A DNA stretch of 64,000 nucleotides from assembly GCA_000419545.1 (NCBI GenBank), contig ATTF01000003.1, forward strand, positions 1 to 64,000. Direction: 5' to 3'. This document shows, piece by piece, positions 1 to 9,974 of the stretch (position 1 is the first letter of the stretch; every line of letters begins with the position of its first letter). The position numbers and the translations under genes were made by a program. This stretch comes from Candidatus Pelagibacter ubique HIMB058 (lineage in GTDB: Bacteria; Pseudomonadota; Alphaproteobacteria; Pelagibacterales; Pelagibacteraceae). The notes under the pieces were generated by a model, which ran no database searches, was not told where the DNA came from, and was given only the letters and a program-made list of their open reading frames with translations.

Positions 1-314
1 AGAAGTTTTTTTGGAGTAAAAAAAGCGTCCAAGTTCACCTCTTGAGGAACAATTCCTAAAGATGCTCTAACTTGACGAGGATTTTTATCTAGGTCAAAAC
101 CCCAAACATTAACCTGACCTGAAGTTTTAATTACAGTTCCTCCTAGAATACTTAAAAAAGTAGTTTTACCAGCCCCATTAGGACCGAGTAAACCAAATAC
201 TTCTCCTTGCTTCACCTCAAAGGTAAGATCGGTTAGAGCTTTATTTTGTTTTTTGGTTTTTGAATTGGAATAAATTTTTGTTAGATTTTCAACAGTTAAT
301 GCATTTTTTGACAT
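1..314 (-). CDS. ABC transporter ATP-binding protein (N-terminal part, runs off window)
   Basis: Reading the minus strand from the ATG at 314 gives an open frame of 104 codons that leaves the window at base 1, so only the N-terminal part of the nucleotide-binding domain is visible. The Walker A motif GPNGAGKTT is at residues 44-52 and a Q-loop (VPQE) lies near residue 90. The NVWGFDLDKNPRQVRASLGI stretch resembles ATPases of ABC-2 type exporters. The ATPase would sit on the cytoplasmic side and drive a separate permease that is outside the window, so the substrate cannot be told. It diverges from polA across about 43 bases. Confidence 0.9.
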   Translation of the reverse strand, partial: MSKNALTVENLTKIYSNSKTKKQNKALTDLTFEVKQGEVFGLLGPNGAGKTTFLSILGGTVIKTSGQVNVWGFDLDKNPRQVRASLGIVPQEVNLDAFFTPKKL

Positions 315-357
315 GGTTTTTATAATCTTAGCTAAGATTTCAATGTAGTATGTATAT

Positions 358-3123
358 ATGAGTTCAATAAAAAAAACAGATCATTTTTACCTCATTGATG
401 GTTCAGGTTATATTTTTAGAGCTTATTACGCGTTACCACCTTTATCTAGAAAAAGCGATGGACTGCCAACAGGAGCAGTGAGTGGTTTTTGCTCTATGCT
501 CTTTAAACTTTTAGAAGATGCTAGATCGGATGACTCAAAAAATAAACCAACTCATTTTGCAGTAATATTTGATTCAGCTAGAAAAAATTTTCGAAATGAG
601 ATTTATAGTGAGTATAAAGCAAATAGAGCTGAAGCGCCCGATGATTTAGCGCCGCAATTTGAGTATATCAGAAAATCGGTTGAAGCTTTTAATTTACCTT
701 CTATTGAACTTATAAATTACGAAGCTGATGATTTAATTGCCACATATGCAAAAAAAATCACAGAAGCTGGTGCTACAGTAACAGTAATTTCTTCTGATAA
801 GGATTTAATGCAATTAGTTTCAAAAAAAGTAAGACTATTTGATCCTATGAAAAGTAAAGTAATAGGTGAAAAAGAAGTTCTAGAAAAATTTGGAGTAAAA
901 CCAAATCAAGTAATCGATGTTCAATCACTTGCTGGAGACAGTTCAGATAATGTACCAGGTGTCCCTGGCATAGGAATTAAAACGGCGTCAGAACTTATTA
1001 ATAAATATAAAACTCTTGAAAATCTACTCAACAAAGCATCTGAAATAAAACAAAACAAAAGAAGAGAAACTTTATTATCGAATAAAGATAAGGCTATGAT
1101 TAGTAAGCAATTAGTAACTTTAAAAAACGATGTTCCATTAAAAACTGATGCAACTGATTTTATTATTAAAGATATTAATAAGGAGAAACTCTATGAATTT
1201 TTAAGAGAAATGGAATTTAACAGGTTGCTTAGTCAAGCAATTAGTTTTTATGGTGAGCCTGGAAATAAAGATTTTAAAGAAAAAAATCAGATAAAAAGTA
1301 ATACTAAATTAAACACAAAATCGTATAAAACTATTTTAAAAGAAGATCAGCTCGACGAATTAATAAAAAAATTAAATGAAAAATCAGTTATTGCAGTTGA
1401 TACAGAAACAACATCATTAAATCCACAAGAAGCTGAATTAGTTGGTATATCAGTATGTTATGCACCCAACGAAGCTTATTATATTCCAGTTAAACATAAA
1501 GATGGAAAGACATTAAAAAAAGATCTTGTATTAAAAAAGCTAAAAGAGATTTTAGAAGATCCAAGTATAAAAAAAGTTGGACAGAATATAAAATATGATT
1601 TTATTATTTTTAAAAACCAAGGTGTCGAATTAAGCCCAATAGACGATACAATGTTACTCTCTTACACTTTAGATGCGGGTAACAACCGTCACAATATGGA
1701 TACTCTATCTGAAATACATTTAAGTCATAAAACTATTTCTTACAAAGATTTGGTTGGCACAGGTAAAAAACAACTCAATTTTTCTGAAGTTGATCTTAAA
1801 TCAGCTACAGAGTACGCAGCTGAGGATGCGGATGTAACTTTAAGATTATATGAGATTTTATCTGATAGAGTTTCTGAGGAAAAGTTAGAAAAAATCTATG
1901 AAGTATTCGAAAAACCAATGATAAAAATTCTCTCTAAGCTTGAGACTAATGGTATAAAAGTAGATGACGCTTATTTAAAAAAATTATCTAAAAAATTTGA
2001 AGAAAGATTAGTAAAAATTGAGAAAGACATTTATAAAATTTCAGGAAAAAAATTCAACATAGGGTCACCAAAACAGTTAGGTGAAATAATTTATAACGAT
2101 TTAAAAATAGCAAAATTAAAGAAAACAAAAAAAGGTAGTTTAGCTACTAGTGCTAAAATTTTAGAAGATTTAGCTTTAACAGGTCATAAATTTCCAAATT
2201 TAATTCTAGAATGGAGACAAGTATCCAAGCTCAAAAGCACTTATACAGATGCTTTGCAGGATCATATAAGCAAAAAAACAAAAAGAGTTCACACCTCATT
2301 TTTACTAGCTGCAACTAATACAGGAAGACTTGCATCTAGTGATCCTAATTTACAAAATATTCCAATAAAAACCACAGACGGTAAAGAAATTAGAAAAGCT
2401 TTTGTAGCAGATAAAAATAATACTCTTATTTCAGCAGATTATAACCAAATTGAAATGAGAATTCTTGCAGATATGGCGGATGTAAAAGAGTTAAAAAAAG
2501 CTTTTAAAAATAATCAAGACATTCATTCTTTAACAGCTAGCCAGGTATTTGATGTTCCTATTACAAAAGTAACAGAGGATTTTAGAAGAAAAGCAAAGGC
2601 TATAAATTTTGGAATAATTTATGGGATAACGCAATATGGTCTAGCTAAACAAATTTCAGTTTCTAATGAAGAAGCTTTGAGTTTTATAAATTCATATTTT
2701 AAAAAATTTCCTGAGATAAAAGACTATATGAACACAACGATCAAGACATGTAGAAAGCAAGGTTATGTAACAAATATTTTTGGTAGAAGAATTCATCTAA
2801 GAGGCATTAATGATAAAAATTTTAGTGTTAGAGCTTTTCAAGAAAGAGCTGCTATAAATGCTCCAATACAAGGTTCAGCTGCAGATATAATTAGATTAGC
2901 GATGATAAAAATTGATCAACTTCTTGAGGAAAAAAAGAAAGCTAAAATGCTTTTACAAATTCATGATGAATTAATTTTTGAATGTTTGAAAAAAGATGAA
3001 AACGAAGTAAAAAAAATTGTTAAAGAAGCCATGACGTCAGTTTCAAGCTCAGATCATCATATGTTTTCAATTCCTTTAGAAGTTAGTATTAATTCTGGTA
3101 GTAATTGGGGTGAAGCCCATTAA
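358..3123 (+). CDS. polA: DNA polymerase I
   Basis: Full-length (921 aa) family A DNA polymerase for Okazaki fragment processing and repair synthesis. An N-terminal 5'-3' exonuclease (about residues 8-300, with the AGDSSDNVPGVPGIGIKTA helix-hairpin-helix) is followed by a 3'-5' exonuclease and the polymerase domain (about 540-921). The proofreading site looks intact because the DxE motif VDTETTSL (D348, E350) is present. Many alphaproteobacterial and other Pol I enzymes vary here. Polymerase motif A has D694 (SADYNQIEMR), the motif B helix is RRKAKAINFGIIYG, and motif C is H869-D870-E871. The ATG at 358 is the first in frame. The chvI gene follows after 39 bases. Confidence 0.97.
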   Translation: MSSIKKTDHFYLIDGSGYIFRAYYALPPLSRKSDGLPTGAVSGFCSMLFKLLEDARSDDSKNKPTHFAVIFDSARKNFRNEIYSEYKANRAEAPDDLAPQFEYIRKSVEAFNLPSIELINYEADDLIATYAKKITEAGATVTVISSDKDLMQLVSKKVRLFDPMKSKVIGEKEVLEKFGVKPNQVIDVQSLAGDSSDNVPGVPGIGIKTASELINKYKTLENLLNKASEIKQNKRRETLLSNKDKAMISKQLVTLKNDVPLKTDATDFIIKDINKEKLYEFLREMEFNRLLSQAISFYGEPGNKDFKEKNQIKSNTKLNTKSYKTILKEDQLDELIKKLNEKSVIAVDTETTSLNPQEAELVGISVCYAPNEAYYIPVKHKDGKTLKKDLVLKKLKEILEDPSIKKVGQNIKYDFIIFKNQGVELSPIDDTMLLSYTLDAGNNRHNMDTLSEIHLSHKTISYKDLVGTGKKQLNFSEVDLKSATEYAAEDADVTLRLYEILSDRVSEEKLEKIYEVFEKPMIKILSKLETNGIKVDDAYLKKLSKKFEERLVKIEKDIYKISGKKFNIGSPKQLGEIIYNDLKIAKLKKTKKGSLATSAKILEDLALTGHKFPNLILEWRQVSKLKSTYTDALQDHISKKTKRVHTSFLLAATNTGRLASSDPNLQNIPIKTTDGKEIRKAFVADKNNTLISADYNQIEMRILADMADVKELKKAFKNNQDIHSLTASQVFDVPITKVTEDFRRKAKAINFGIIYGITQYGLAKQISVSNEEALSFINSYFKKFPEIKDYMNTTIKTCRKQGYVTNIFGRRIHLRGINDKNFSVRAFQERAAINAPIQGSAADIIRLAMIKIDQLLEEKKKAKMLLQIHDELIFECLKKDENEVKKIVKEAMTSVSSSDHHMFSIPLEVSINSGSNWGEAH

Positions 3124-3162
3124 ACGCCTAAATTTTGACAATATAATTGAGAGAATAAAATT

Positions 3163-3861
3163 ATGGCTCAAACAATTGCACTAGTTGATGATGATAGAAA
3201 TATTCTAACCAGTATTAGTATTGCTTTGGAAAGAGAAGGATTCAAAGTTCAAACTTATATTGATGGAGAGTCTGCTTTAATAGGATTAACTAGAAATCCA
3301 CCAGATCTTGCAGTTTTAGATATTAAAATGCCAAGAATGGATGGAGAAGAGTTGCTTAAAAAACTCAAAAAGAAAATGTCGATACCAATAATTTTTTTAA
3401 CTTCAAAAGATGATGAAGTTGATGAATTACTCGGTTTAAAACTTGGGGCAGATGATTTTGTAAAAAAATCAGGAGGTTTTTCAACTAAAGTTTTAATTGA
3501 AAGAATTAGAGTTCAATTAAGAAAAAAAACAACTACGGTAGATGATACAAAAAATATAATTAGTCATGGCAAATTAAAACTTGATCCTGCACAGCTTGAA
3601 TGCGAATGGAATGGTAAAGCTTTACCTGACAAATTAACTACTACAGAATTTTTAATCGTTAAAGAGTTAGCTAAAAGGCCAGGTGTAATAAAAGAAAGAG
3701 CACATTTGATGGATATTGCTTATAAAGAAAACACTGAAATTGAAGACAGAACGATTGATAGTCACGTTAAAAGAATAAGAAAAAAGTTTAAAAAAGTAGA
3801 TGAAAAGTTTTCTGCAATTGAAACTAGATATGGAAGTGGGTATAGATGGAATGTTAGCTAA
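3163..3861 (+). CDS. chvI: OmpR-family response regulator (ChvI-like)
   Basis: This 232-aa two-component response regulator has a receiver domain at residues 1-120. It shows the acidic cluster D9-D11, phospho-acceptor D53 (VLDIKMPRMDG), T80 and K101. A winged-helix DNA-binding domain of the OmpR/PhoB type follows (about 135-230; DRTIDSHVKRIRKKF recognition region). Its stop overlaps the start of the sensor kinase gene by one base, so the two are translationally coupled. In alphaproteobacteria ChvG/ChvI pairs control envelope and acid-stress genes. The name rests on the family and pairing, not on a target seen here. Confidence 0.9.
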   Translation: MAQTIALVDDDRNILTSISIALEREGFKVQTYIDGESALIGLTRNPPDLAVLDIKMPRMDGEELLKKLKKKMSIPIIFLTSKDDEVDELLGLKLGADDFVKKSGGFSTKVLIERIRVQLRKKTTTVDDTKNIISHGKLKLDPAQLECEWNGKALPDKLTTTEFLIVKELAKRPGVIKERAHLMDIAYKENTEIEDRTIDSHVKRIRKKFKKVDEKFSAIETRYGSGYRWNVS

Positions 3862-5381
3862 TGAAACAAAAAAAATCAGCTTCTATTCTAAAGAAGTTTT
3901 TAATAATTAATCTCACAGTTTTTTCTGTTTTAGGTCTTTTCACAATTATTTATCTTGAGGCAATTCAGCCAACTTTGGTTAATGAAAGATCCAACAATCA
4001 TAAAGTAGTAATTAATAACACCAAGGATAATCTTGAAAGACTTAATATAGAGTATACCAAAGAAGGGATAAGAGATTTTTTGCTTTCGACAAGATTCTTA
4101 TTTCAAAGTTTAGATCGTGTTCAGTTTTATGATTTATCAGGAAACTTGCTCGGCGATACAGATATTTTAGATTTAGACCAAAGTGTATTTACTGGATCAG
4201 ATATTATTTTTGAAGAAACATTAGGCAGTGAAACAATTACTCCGGAAATAGAAGAGAGGCTAGAGGAAGAAGAGAAAGATGAAATTAAAGATATTATAAA
4301 AAATAAATATAACGATGAAATAATGACACTAACAGAGGATGAAAAAAATAATTTTTTTGTTAGTACGCTTAGTATAATTAAATTTCAGAATAATGAGATT
4401 GGATATATTGTAGTCTCAGAACAAGCTAATGATATTATAACTGCTGTAAAAGAGAGAAAAGCATTTATTGTTAGAACAATGATTGCTGTAGCAATTGTAA
4501 TTTTAATTTTTTCACTTTTTTTAAATAAGTACATTTTAAAACCCATCGGTCTTTTAGTAAAGTTTAGTGATGGTATTAAAAAAAAATCTAATCATACAAT
4601 AGATATTAACAAAGTTTTTGTTAGAGATGATGAGATTGGAAAACTTACCCAGTCTATTGATGAAATGACAAAAGAATTACAACAGCGAACTAATAGAGCT
4701 GAAACTTTTTCCAATGACTTAGCACACGAAATAAGAAATCCACTTGCTTCTTTGAAAAGTGCCTCAGAACTTTTAGATAAAACAACTGAAAAAAATGAAG
4801 GTGAAAAATTACTTAAAATAATTAACCACGATGCAGAAAGAATAGAAAGGCTAATAACTGACTACACTCAGATGTTAAAAGATGAAGCTTCTTTATCTAG
4901 AGAAAAAATGGGTAAAATAAATTTAGCCGAAATTATCAACGATGTTGTTGAGGATTTTAATCAAGATCTAGTTAATCAAAATAAAAAGATTGAAATAGTT
5001 TTTAAGGATAAAATTAAAACAAAAAATGGTCATTATGTATTTGGTATAAGCAACCGACTAGAACAAGTTATTGCAAACTTGCTCGATAATTCTATTTCCT
5101 TTAGTCAAGATAATCAGAAAATTGAAATTGGTCTTGAAGAAACATCAACAAATATATTAATGAGCGTAAGAGATGAAGGACCTGGGTTTAGTGAAACATC
5201 ACCACAAAAAATCTTTAAGCGTTTTTACAGTAATAGACCAAAAAGCTTTGGAAAACATTCTGGTCTAGGATTAAATATTGTAAAAAATATAGTCCAATTG
5301 CACAAAGGAACAGTGGCAGCTTCAAATAGACTAAATAATAGGGGCGCTCAAGTAGAGGTTTTGCTTCCCAAATTATCATGA
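3861..5381 (+). CDS. chvG: Sensor histidine kinase (ChvG-like)
   Basis: This 506-aa membrane histidine kinase partners the preceding response regulator. Two transmembrane segments (about residues 13-33 and 204-222) flank a periplasmic sensor region rich in Glu/Asp around residues 130-160. A HAMP linker (about 222-275) leads to the dimerisation/phosphotransfer helix with H289 (DLAHEIRNPLASLKSA). The ATP-binding domain has N box NLLDNSIS, G1 DEGPGFS and G2 SGLGLNIV. The TAATG junction with chvI shows coupling. The stimulus is not evident from sequence. Confidence 0.9.
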   Translation: MKQKKSASILKKFLIINLTVFSVLGLFTIIYLEAIQPTLVNERSNNHKVVINNTKDNLERLNIEYTKEGIRDFLLSTRFLFQSLDRVQFYDLSGNLLGDTDILDLDQSVFTGSDIIFEETLGSETITPEIEERLEEEEKDEIKDIIKNKYNDEIMTLTEDEKNNFFVSTLSIIKFQNNEIGYIVVSEQANDIITAVKERKAFIVRTMIAVAIVILIFSLFLNKYILKPIGLLVKFSDGIKKKSNHTIDINKVFVRDDEIGKLTQSIDEMTKELQQRTNRAETFSNDLAHEIRNPLASLKSASELLDKTTEKNEGEKLLKIINHDAERIERLITDYTQMLKDEASLSREKMGKINLAEIINDVVEDFNQDLVNQNKKIEIVFKDKIKTKNGHYVFGISNRLEQVIANLLDNSISFSQDNQKIEIGLEETSTNILMSVRDEGPGFSETSPQKIFKRFYSNRPKSFGKHSGLGLNIVKNIVQLHKGTVAASNRLNNRGAQVEVLLPKLS

Positions 5382-5429
5382 CATTAATTCTTGCTTAGAA
5401 ATACTATAGTTGATAATAACAACCGCAAT

Positions 5430-6719
5430 ATGGCTGAAGATTACAAAGTAAAAGATATCTCCCAAGCAGATTTTGGAAGAAAAGAAATTTCTCTAGCAGA
5501 AACTGAAATGCCAGGATTAATGGCATTAAGAAAAGAATATAAAGGGAAGCATCCACTTAAAGGTGCTAGAATTTTAGGATGCTTGCACATGACAATACAA
5601 ACAGCAGTATTAATTGAAACCTTAGTTGAACTTGGTGCTGAAGTTAGGTGGTCTTCATGTAATATTTTTTCAACTCAGGATCATGCAGCGGCAGCAATAG
5701 CGAAGGCTGGTATACCTGTGTTTGCATGGAAAGGTGAAACCGAAGAAGAATATTGGTGGTGCGTTAAACAAACTATCGAAGGTAAAAAAAATTGGATACC
5801 TAACATGATTTTAGATGATGGTGGCGATCTTACAGCATTAATGCACAAAGATTATAAAGATTTATTAAAGGGTATCAAAGGAGTATCAGAGGAAACGACA
5901 ACAGGTGTTTTAGCTCTTAAAAAAATGGAAGCTAATAATGAATTACTTATACCTGCTATTAATGTAAACGACTCGGTTACAAAATCAAAGTTTGATAATT
6001 TGTATGGATGCAGAGAGAGTTTAGTTGATGGTATTAAAAGAGCCACTGACGTTATGATGTCAGGTAAAGTTGCAATAGTTGCTGGATTTGGTGATGTAGG
6101 AAAAGGAAGTGCTGCTTCACTAAGACAAGCCGGAGCAAGAGTTATGGTTACAGAGACCGACCCGATTTGTGCCTTACAAGCGGCTATGGAAGGTTATGAA
6201 GTTGTTTTAATGGACGATGCAATTAAAGATGCTGACATCGTAGTAACAGCGACTGGAAATAAAGATATTGTAACTGCAGACCACATGAGAAACATGAAAG
6301 ATCGGGCTATACTTTGTAACATTGGTCACTTTGATAATGAAATTCAAGTTGAAGCTTTAAAAAATTATAAATGGGATGAAATAAAACCACAAGTTCATGA
6401 AATAGAACTTCCAAGTAAAAAAAGAATTATTTTATTGGCTGAAGGCAGATTAGTAAACTTAGGATGTGCAACAGGACACCCAAGTTTTGTTATGAGTGCA
6501 TCATTTACCAACCAAGTTATTGCTCAAATAGAGCTTTGGAATAATTCTGATAAATATGAAAAGAAAGTTTATGTTTTACCAAAACATTTAGATGAAAAGG
6601 TTGCGATGTTACATTTAGAAAAAGTTGGTGCTAAATTAACTAAAATGTCAAAAGATCAAGCCGATTATATTAGCGTTAAACCATCAGGACCATTTAAACC
6701 AGATACTTATCGCTACTAG
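5430..6719 (+). CDS. ahcY: S-adenosylhomocysteine hydrolase
   Basis: Cytosolic NAD-dependent adenosylhomocysteinase that splits SAH into adenosine and homocysteine in the methyl cycle. The family signatures are present: [15 protein letters not shown], the NAD-binding [17 protein letters not shown] and the C-terminal [14 protein letters not shown] take the ATG at 5430 (429 aa) rather than an in-frame TTG at 5391. The homologous N-terminus begins just before [16 protein letters not shown], and the extra 13 residues look like untranslated leader. No strong Shine-Dalgarno is visible. It lies 48 bases after chvG. Confidence 0.96.
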   Translation: MAEDYKVKDISQADFGRKEISLAETEMPGLMALRKEYKGKHPLKGARILGCLHMTIQTAVLIETLVELGAEVRWSSCNIFSTQDHAAAAIAKAGIPVFAWKGETEEEYWWCVKQTIEGKKNWIPNMILDDGGDLTALMHKDYKDLLKGIKGVSEETTTGVLALKKMEANNELLIPAINVNDSVTKSKFDNLYGCRESLVDGIKRATDVMMSGKVAIVAGFGDVGKGSAASLRQAGARVMVTETDPICALQAAMEGYEVVLMDDAIKDADIVVTATGNKDIVTADHMRNMKDRAILCNIGHFDNEIQVEALKNYKWDEIKPQVHEIELPSKKRIILLAEGRLVNLGCATGHPSFVMSASFTNQVIAQIELWNNSDKYEKKVYVLPKHLDEKVAMLHLEKVGAKLTKMSKDQADYISVKPSGPFKPDTYRY

Positions 6720-6729
6720 TTAGTAGCTA

Positions 6730-7182
6730 ATGATTGTAAAATCTTTAGATCATCTCAACAAAATATCAGAAATAATTTTAAAAAAATTAGATAAGAAAGA
6801 TTGCTTATTTTTAATTGGCGAAATAGGTGTAGGAAAAACTACGCTGACAAGATATTTGATCAATAATCTACAAAAACAAAAAGGACTAAGTTTAACTGAA
6901 GTTTTAAGCCCAACATTTAACTTATTATATGAGTATGAAATAAATGATTTCAAAATTATGCATTACGATCTTTACCGAATTAAAGAGACAAAAGAATTAA
7001 AACATTTAGGAATTTTCTCTGAAGAGTTAGACGCTGTAAAAATAGTAGAATGGCCTGACCTAATAAAAACACCTCTTCAAGACAAATTAGAAGTACATTT
7101 AAGATATGGTGATAAAGAAAATGAGAGAGAAATAGAATTTAAAGGACAAGGAAAATGGGAAAATTTTAAGAATGAAATATAA
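6730..7182 (+). CDS. tsaE: tRNA threonylcarbamoyladenosine biosynthesis ATPase TsaE
   Basis: A 150-aa P-loop ATPase of the TsaE/YjeE family, needed with TsaB/C/D for the t6A37 modification of ANN-decoding tRNAs. Walker A is GEIGVGKTT (residues 30-38). The PTFNLLYEYE and HYDLYRI segments and the late VEWPD are typical of the family. It is followed, with an 11-base overlap, by an AmgK-type kinase, an order common in alphaproteobacteria. Confidence 0.94.
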   Translation: MIVKSLDHLNKISEIILKKLDKKDCLFLIGEIGVGKTTLTRYLINNLQKQKGLSLTEVLSPTFNLLYEYEINDFKIMHYDLYRIKETKELKHLGIFSEELDAVKIVEWPDLIKTPLQDKLEVHLRYGDKENEREIEFKGQGKWENFKNEI

Positions 7183-8134
7183 ATTAAAAAAAATTTCAGG
7201 AGATGCTTCATTTAGAGAATTTTACAGACTTAAAAAGAATAATAGTTCCTCAATTATAGTGAATGCAAAAAAAGATAAATACAAAAATCTAATTGTCTAT
7301 ACTGTTGTAAATAATATCCTTAATTCACATAAGATTAACGCACCAAAACTATTAAGCAATCATATTAAAAATAATATGATTGAAATCTCTGATTTAGGTG
7401 AAAAATCGTTTTATGATCATGTAGTAAGAAAAAAAAATAAATTATCAGACTATAAATCATTAATTAACTTATTAATTAAAATTCAAAAAATTAAAACTAA
7501 GCCTCAATATAAGTTAGGTAAAAACAAAGTTAAAATCATGAAATATTCTCTTTCAAATTTACATAAGGAGTCCGATTTATTTTTTGATTGGTATTTGAAA
7601 TATACAATGAAAAAAAAGAATGTAAGTAAAATAAAAAAAACTTTAAGAGCTGAGTTAAATAATATTTACAAAAAATTAAAATTTAGAAATGATACCTTTG
7701 TACACAGAGATTTTCATGTATCTAACATTATGTATTACAAAAAAAAATTAGGAGTTATAGATAGCCAAGATGCTTTAATCGGAAATCCGCTTTATGATGT
7801 TGCATCTTTAATAGATGATGTAAGAATTAAATTACCTCCTATTTTGCAAGATAAGTTATTTAATTATTATTATAAATCTTCAAAATTAAAAAAAGAAAAC
7901 ATTCATAACTTAAAAAATGATTTTGATATTCTCTCAGTACAAAGAAATCTGAAGATCCTAGGTATTTTTGTCAGATTACATAAACGAGATAGAAAATCTA
8001 ATTATCTAAAATATTTGCCTTATACATGGTCTTTAATTAATCGAAGACTTAAGAATTCAGTTTTTAACGATTTTTATATTTTGATTAATAAAATTTTACC
8101 AATAAATAAATTAAAAAATTTAAAGAAAATATAA
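7172..8134 (+). CDS. amgK: AmgK-like sugar kinase (APH family)
   Basis: This 320-aa protein has an aminoglycoside-phosphotransferase fold. The catalytic loop HRDFHVSN has H178, D180 and N185, and the metal-binding IDSQDA follows. Directly downstream is a MurU-like nucleotidyltransferase, and tsaE overlaps upstream. This is the arrangement of AmgK/MurU, which turn recycled N-acetylmuramic acid into UDP-MurNAc via MurNAc-1-phosphate. The peptidoglycan recycling role is inferred from context. Antibiotic phosphorylation is unlikely for this subgroup. Lys/Asn content is very high, as expected for the genome. Confidence 0.75.
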   Translation: MKYKLKKISGDASFREFYRLKKNNSSSIIVNAKKDKYKNLIVYTVVNNILNSHKINAPKLLSNHIKNNMIEISDLGEKSFYDHVVRKKNKLSDYKSLINLLIKIQKIKTKPQYKLGKNKVKIMKYSLSNLHKESDLFFDWYLKYTMKKKNVSKIKKTLRAELNNIYKKLKFRNDTFVHRDFHVSNIMYYKKKLGVIDSQDALIGNPLYDVASLIDDVRIKLPPILQDKLFNYYYKSSKLKKENIHNLKNDFDILSVQRNLKILGIFVRLHKRDRKSNYLKYLPYTWSLINRRLKNSVFNDFYILINKILPINKLKNLKKI

Positions 8135-8136
8135 TA

Positions 8137-8829
8137 ATGAAACATGGAATGGTATTAGCTGCTGGTTTAGGAAAAAGAATGCAGCCGCTGACTTTAAAAA
8201 CACCAAAGCCTCTTTTAGAAATTAATAAGATAAGTTTATTGGAAAGGGCAATAAACTTACTAATAAAGTCAGGCGTAGAAGAAATCAGTATTAATGTTCA
8301 TCATTTACCTGAACAAATTGAAAAATTCATCAGAGAAAAAAAATTTAAAGTAGAAGTTAGTATTTCAAAAGAAACAGATGCTTTGTTAGATACAGGTGGA
8401 GGAATTCTCGAAGCAACCAAACATTTTGGTGATAATCCTTTTTATGTAATAAACCCTGATACTCTCTGGAGTGATAGGTATATCGAGGAAGTTAAAAGAC
8501 TTGAAGACAGTTATTTTAAAAATAAAAAACCAACGTTATTGTTGGTTAACAAAAAGCTTTCTTTTGATGGATCTTTTAAAGGTGATTTTAATTTAACCAA
8601 CAATCAAATCACAAGAGACGAAAAAAATGATTTTATATTTACAGGTCTTCAAATTATAAAGAGGAACTTTTTGACCTCTGAAAACTCAAAAGTATTTTCA
8701 ATGAATAAAATATGGAATGATTTAATAGCTAACAAAGAGTTGTATGGAATAGAAAGTAATTTAAAGTTCTATCATTTAAATACACATGAAATGTATTTAA
8801 AAATTTCAAATATCAAAATTACTGATTAA
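8137..8829 (+). CDS. murU: MurU-like sugar-1-phosphate nucleotidyltransferase
   Basis: A 230-aa nucleotidyltransferase with the N-terminal signature AAGLGKRMQPLT...PKPLLEI (residues 8-29) that binds the nucleotide and metal, and the VINPDTLW metal-site segment. It lies 2 bases after the AmgK-like kinase, so the two probably act in sequence to make UDP-MurNAc from salvaged MurNAc. Mannose-1-P or glucose-1-P specificity cannot be excluded by motif alone. Its stop overlaps the convergent gpmA by 11 bases. Confidence 0.78.
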   Translation: MKHGMVLAAGLGKRMQPLTLKTPKPLLEINKISLLERAINLLIKSGVEEISINVHHLPEQIEKFIREKKFKVEVSISKETDALLDTGGGILEATKHFGDNPFYVINPDTLWSDRYIEEVKRLEDSYFKNKKPTLLLVNKKLSFDGSFKGDFNLTNNQITRDEKNDFIFTGLQIIKRNFLTSENSKVFSMNKIWNDLIANKELYGIESNLKFYHLNTHEMYLKISNIKITD

Positions 8830-9538
8830 AAATTATTTCTTTAGCTCTATCTTTATCTAGGTAATAATATTTTTCTATTTCCAAATTATCACCAAATTCA
8901 ATCACCAAAGGATTACCAGTTGGAATCTCGAGTTCATTTATTTTAGTATCTGAAATATTGAATAAATATTTGCATAATGCTCTTAAAGAATTTCCATGTG
9001 CTGATATTAAAATGTTTTTATTTTTTTGAAGATTTTCTTTAATTTCTTTTTCATAAAATGGAACAACTCTATCGTATGTATCTTTTAGAGACTCGGTAAA
9101 TGGAACCATGCCAACAGGGATGCTAGCATTTAAAGGACTAAATAAGTTTTGATACTCGCTTTTTTCTTCCATTGCTGGTGGAGATATATCCCAAGATCTT
9201 CTATATTTCTTAAATTGTTCTTCACCAATTTTGTTCTTTGTTTCTTCCTTATTTAATCCGGTTAGCGAACCATAATGTCTTTCGTTCAATTGCCAAGCAG
9301 TATTAAATTTGAGTTCTAAGTTATTCTTTTTTAAGATTGTTGTAAGAGTTTTAATAGCCCTTTTAAGATAAGATGTATAAGAGATATCAATTGAGATATT
9401 TAGATCTTTTATGATCTGACCTGATTTTTCAGCTTCATCAATTCCCTTATCAGAAAGATCCACATCTACCCATCCAGTGAATCTATTCTCTGCGTTCCAA
9501 ATGCTTTGACCATGTCTTGTAAGAATTAGTTTAGTCAT
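8819..9538 (-). CDS. gpmA: 2,3-bisphosphoglycerate-dependent phosphoglycerate mutase
   Basis: A 239-aa cofactor-dependent phosphoglycerate mutase interconverting 3- and 2-phosphoglycerate in glycolysis/gluconeogenesis. The phosphohistidine motif TRHGQSIWN has H9. ENRFTGW, the catalytic ERHYGSLTGLN (E86-R87-H88) and the second histidine motif SAHGNSLRAL are all present. Length matches the GpmA family. It is convergent with murU. Confidence 0.95.
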   Translation of the reverse strand: MTKLILTRHGQSIWNAENRFTGWVDVDLSDKGIDEAEKSGQIIKDLNISIDISYTSYLKRAIKTLTTILKKNNLELKFNTAWQLNERHYGSLTGLNKEETKNKIGEEQFKKYRRSWDISPPAMEEKSEYQNLFSPLNASIPVGMVPFTESLKDTYDRVVPFYEKEIKENLQKNKNILISAHGNSLRALCKYLFNISDTKINELEIPTGNPLVIEFGDNLEIEKYYYLDKDRAKEIIFNQ

Positions 9539-9578
9539 AATAGTTAAAATAGATATTATGTACTATATTAACTAGATA

Positions 9579-9974
9579 ATGAAAAATATTATATTTAAAC
9601 CTTTAGAATATTTATATTATTTTTCATTAGTCATCTTAATAATTTTATATTTATTTCCTGGGAGTTTAATTGGATATTTCCTGTATGGAAATTTAGGGCA
9701 ACAACCAGATTTAATACCTAATCCTATTGGGACATCAATTAATCACCTTATCTTCTTTAGCTACATTACATTATTAGCTTTGATACTTAGATCTAGAACA
9801 AAAAATATTCTTAATAATTTTAAAACTTTAATAATACTTTCTATTATTCTAGAATTACTTCACACCGTAGTTCCCAATAGAGCTTTTGAAACTTATGATT
9901 TAATAGCTAATGTTTTGGGTGTAATTATAATTTTGATACTTCAAAAAATATTAAAATGGCCAAATTTATCTTAA
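9579..9974 (+). CDS. VanZ-like membrane protein
   Basis: A 131-aa protein with about four hydrophobic segments (residues 10-35, 54-72, 82-98, 108-126). It shows the VanZ-type pattern: an acidic residue and His in ELLHTVVPNRAFETYDLIANVLGV. VanZ-family proteins are inner-membrane proteins of poorly known role, some linked to glycopeptide resistance. No resistance role is implied here. Its C-terminus overlaps the next gene by 19 bases. Confidence 0.7.
   Translation: MKNIIFKPLEYLYYFSLVILIILYLFPGSLIGYFLYGNLGQQPDLIPNPIGTSINHLIFFSYITLLALILRSRTKNILNNFKTLIILSIILELLHTVVPNRAFETYDLIANVLGVIIILILQKILKWPNLS

Noticed and set aside
321-326. TATAAT before polA
   Set aside because: No -35 at a proper distance on the plus strand (TTGACA lies only 7 bases away), so it was not called as a promoter.
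5391-5429. TTG start extension of ahcY
   Set aside because: The extra residues do not match the family; ATG 5430 fits the conserved N-terminus.
5852-6046. Antisense 64-aa frame inside ahcY
   Set aside because: It lies entirely within a strongly conserved enzyme gene and has no family or start signal.
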